Positions 62,952 through 64,000 of a stretch of DNA of 64,000 bases are shown one piece after another. Made by a program: the position numbers and the translations under genes. The stretch is from Hypomesus transpacificus (lineage: Eukaryota; Chordata; Actinopteri; Osmeriformes; Osmeridae): the NCBI RefSeq assembly GCF_021917145.1, contig NC_061070.1, positions 15,616,450-15,680,449 on the forward strand, written 5' to 3'. The notes beneath the pieces were generated by a model. It made no database searches. It had not been told where the DNA came from and saw only the letters and a list, made by a program, of their open reading frames with translations. How positions within the stretch are numbered: position 1 is the first letter of the stretch; every line of letters starts with the position of its first letter.

Positions 62952-63601
62952 GTGTGAGTGTATAGTAGTATACTAGAGGAGGAGGAGAAGGAAGAGGAGA
63001 AGCTGGGCCCGCCTCTTCAGATAATGCTTTCATGAGAAGTGGGAGTTTCCTGGTTTCAGTTGGAGCCTGTGGAGTTTCTAGTCTAATGTGGGCAGTGATC
63101 GATTGGGTGATGCCTCTGCAATGCTAACCAGATGGGAGGGACCCCTCTCTGTCCTTTTTCTTTGTAGCAGCAATGCCTTCCCTCGCTGGAGCCCCTTTCA
63201 AAATAAGATGGGGGGTTGGGGGTGGATTGCTCTCTTTTGGTGAGGTAATACAGGACTGGTCATAATCTCTCAAAACAGCATTCCATATCTGACCGTGTCC
63301 TTTTTAATGATGCATGAAGGTAGATTGGCCATGTGTTTCTTTTCTCTCTAACACAACCTTACTTACTGATGATATTTAGTACGCACCGTAAAATGCTAGA
63401 CGTCTGTCAGTCATGTTGTGAAGGTGGAGTGTTCTTGAAATATCCCAGATGAAATGTCCAACCAAGTGGAGTCTCCAGCGATTAGTTTCAACCAGTAAAG
63501 AAGCCAATCCCAGGACACCACCTCATTCATAAACACATCCCAGTGTCACTTGATTAACAGCTTCTGAACAATGTGACAATTCACAACCATATAAATAGGC
63601 A

Positions 63602-63779
63602 AATAAATACATTTAGCAGATGCTCTTATCCAGAGCGACTTACAGTAAGTACATTCCCCCGAGGCAAGTAGGGTGAAGTGCTTTGCCCAAGGACACAACG
63701 TAATTTGGCACAGCCGGGAATCGATCCGGCAACCCCCTGATTACTAGCCCGACTCACTAACCGCTCAGCCACCTGACCC
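63602..63779 (-). mobile_element. tRNA-derived SINE, minus orientation, copy B
   Basis: This is identical to the SINE at 55091-55268 and was carried along by the tandem duplication. Confidence 0.9.
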
Positions 63780-64000
63780 ACCGAAACTCTTCAAGTTCCA
63801 TATTGGCCCAGTGCCACCAACCAATAGAATTTCCAAGCTCACCATGACACTTCCCATCCATTCCAGTCCCACACACTCTATGGCAGTTAATCATTTCCGA
63901 ACAAACCTTTTGGAAAAGCTTGTTAGATCACAAGAGAAAGTCCAGAGCAGAGAAGCTGTTGTAAGTGACTGCATCTCCAGGACAGTCTTTCAGCTTGTTT

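Larger units (their letters stand above)
58085..64000. repeat. Tandem segmental duplication, copy B (truncated by window end)
   Basis: This is the second copy of the 8,535-bp unit. It begins abruptly inside what was slc30a6 intron 3 (around 58084/58085), matches copy A from 49550 up to about 55489, and then leaves the window. The only difference seen is a GA tract 24 bp shorter. The slc30a6 exons of this copy would fall near 65.4-66.5 kb. Confidence 0.95.

Overview
The window is nuclear DNA from a ray-finned (teleost) fish. It has spliced genes with GT-AG introns, long non-coding stretches rich in CA/GT and GA microsatellites, and several copies of a tRNA-derived SINE whose tail (gtaagtcgctctggataag...) is typical of teleost repeats. 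The SINE type reminds me of smelt-like (osmeriform) genomes, but that placement is a guess. There are no bacterial genes, CRISPR arrays or operons. Most open frames here are repeat artefacts or shadows.

Layout. Positions 1-20.5 kb hold no gene I can support, only SINEs, other dispersed repeats, microsatellites and some striking hairpins. Positions 20.5-31.5 kb hold bcl2l11 (Bim, a BH3-only pro-apoptotic protein) on the minus strand; four coding exons join in phase to 217 residues, with a probable long 3' UTR. Positions 32.0-47.8 kb hold acoxl (acyl-CoA oxidase-like), also minus; 19 coding exons join in phase to 673 residues ending in the peroxisomal signal SKL. acoxl followed by bcl2l11 on the same strand matches the arrangement at human 2q13. 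Positions 48.0-54.4 kb hold a seven-exon cytosolic sulfotransferase most like SULT6B1 (minus, 300 residues). Facing away from it at 56.9-58.0 kb are the first three coding exons of a gene recognised as slc30a6 (ZnT6 zinc transporter, plus strand).

The main structural feature is a direct tandem duplication with an 8,535-bp unit. Copy A is 49550-58084; copy B starts at 58085 and runs off the window end. Every stretch I compared is identical except a GA microsatellite that is 24 bp shorter in copy B. The unit cuts both genes: copy B's sulfotransferase has exons 1-6 but no terminal exon 7, and copy A's slc30a6 stops after exon 3. This is either a very young duplication or an assembly artefact, and the sequence alone cannot decide. 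Splice phases would still let each truncated promoter reach the single remaining copy of the missing exons.

Other points of interest are a roughly 50-unit minisatellite abutting an acoxl splice donor and repeating donor-like GGTAAC, dinucleotide repeats touching many splice sites, a 92-bp hAT-type MITE nested in a SINE, and a near-perfect 39-bp-arm hairpin near 15.2 kb. I found no previously undescribed multi-gene system.
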